Source: Nitrospira sp. UBA6909 | GTDB lineage: Bacteria; Nitrospirota; Nitrospiria; Nitrospirales; Nitrospiraceae | Direction of reading: 5' to 3' | Length of the DNA stretch: 7,781 bases | NCBI GenBank assembly: GCA_002451055.1 | Contig: DKBD01000223.1 | Location: 7,708-15,488, forward strand | Shown here: positions 7,653 through 7,781 of the stretch, one piece after another | How the letters are laid out: each line of letters opens with the position of its first letter | Position numbering within the stretch: position 1 is the first letter of the stretch | Position numbers and translations under genes: made by a program | The notes under the pieces: generated by a model | Seen by the model: only the letters and a program-made list of their open reading frames with translations | Database searches by the model: none | Told to the model about the DNA's origin: nothing

Positions 7653-7738
7653 GTGAAAGGTGAAACGTGAGAGGTGAAAGGAAAGGGTGAATCCTTTCAG
7701 GGTTTGAACCCTCTCACGTTTTGCGTCTCACGTTTCAC
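7653..7738. repeat. Inverted array of GTGAAAC-type tandem heptamers
   Basis: Four heptamers run head to tail at 7653-7680 (GTGAAAG, GTGAAAC, GTGAGAG, GTGAAAG). After a 30-base centre, four more lie in inverted orientation at 7711-7738 (CTCTCAC, GTTTTGC, GTCTCAC, GTTTCAC). The arms give a perfect 13-bp stem (7660-7672 with 7726-7738) or, in another register, a 12-bp stem (7663-7674 with 7710-7721). The centre adds hairpins 7676-7682/7692-7698 (7 bp, 9-base loop) and 7699-7704/7707-7712. It may be a dispersed intergenic repeat family, a structured RNA leader, or both. No T-run follows, so it is not an obvious intrinsic terminator for the transporter gene. Confidence 0.85.
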
Positions 7739-7751
7739 GATCTTGAAGAAA

Positions 7752-7781
7752 GGGGGCGACCGGTTTCGACGGGGATACTGA
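7752..7781 (+). ncRNA. ssrA: tmRNA (ssrA), 5' end only
   Basis: The window ends with a GGGGG run followed by cgaccggtttcgacggggat, the diagnostic 5' end of bacterial tmRNA: the acceptor-stem G-run, then the highly conserved ggtttcgacgggg that forms the D-arm-like loop of the tRNA domain. Only about 30 bases are present; the tag-reading frame, pseudoknots and 3' acceptor end would lie downstream. tmRNA with SmpB rescues stalled ribosomes and tags the nascent peptide for proteolysis. The 5' end at 7752 is set by analogy and could be off by a base or two. The gene is probably not part of the upstream transporter operon. Confidence 0.92.

Noticed and set aside
7653..7738. CRISPR array
   Set aside because: Repeats are only 7 bases, contiguous without spacers, and change orientation halfway.

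Overview
This is a GC-rich bacterial segment in which every supported gene lies on the + strand, tightly spaced. It looks like the chromosome of an environmental Gram-negative. The combination of an HAE1-type RND pump with a NodT-type outer-membrane lipoprotein, a ferredoxin/metallo-beta-lactamase fusion, a BT1-type transporter and GTGAAAC-type heptamer repeats reminds me of Nitrospira (Nitrospirota). That assignment is an impression, not a demonstrated fact.

Layout. Positions 1-1965 hold the C-terminal two thirds of an RND drug/metabolite efflux permease that begins before the window. Two bases later comes its outer-membrane channel lipoprotein (1968-3374). The periplasmic adaptor expected for such a pump is not in the window and is presumably upstream. 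Six bases after the channel gene starts a small FMN nitroreductase-family oxidoreductase (3381-3983), probably cotranscribed with the pump. A 282-base gap follows, with a small hairpin and at best weak promoter-like sequence.

After the gap comes a second run of genes: a one-cluster ferredoxin domain fused to a metallo-beta-lactamase-fold domain with a non-canonical first metal motif (4266-5165), a classical short-chain dehydrogenase/reductase (5190-5921), and a membrane protein of about 12 helices resembling the BT1/folate-biopterin transporter family (5967-7601). Together with the nitroreductase, these suggest redox or detoxification chemistry on small molecules coupled to transport. No substrate can be read from the sequence.

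The last 180 bases are the most unusual non-coding part. A block of four tandem heptamers of GTGAAAC type is followed, after a 30-base centre, by four heptamers in inverted orientation, giving two mutually exclusive long stems. This lies just upstream of a truncated tmRNA gene (ssrA), whose diagnostic 5' end (cggtttcgacggggat) begins at about 7752 and runs off the window. A possible promoter would place the transcription start at the first heptamer, so the repeat could form a leader on pre-tmRNA. I see no CRISPR array, insertion sequence, tRNA or rRNA.
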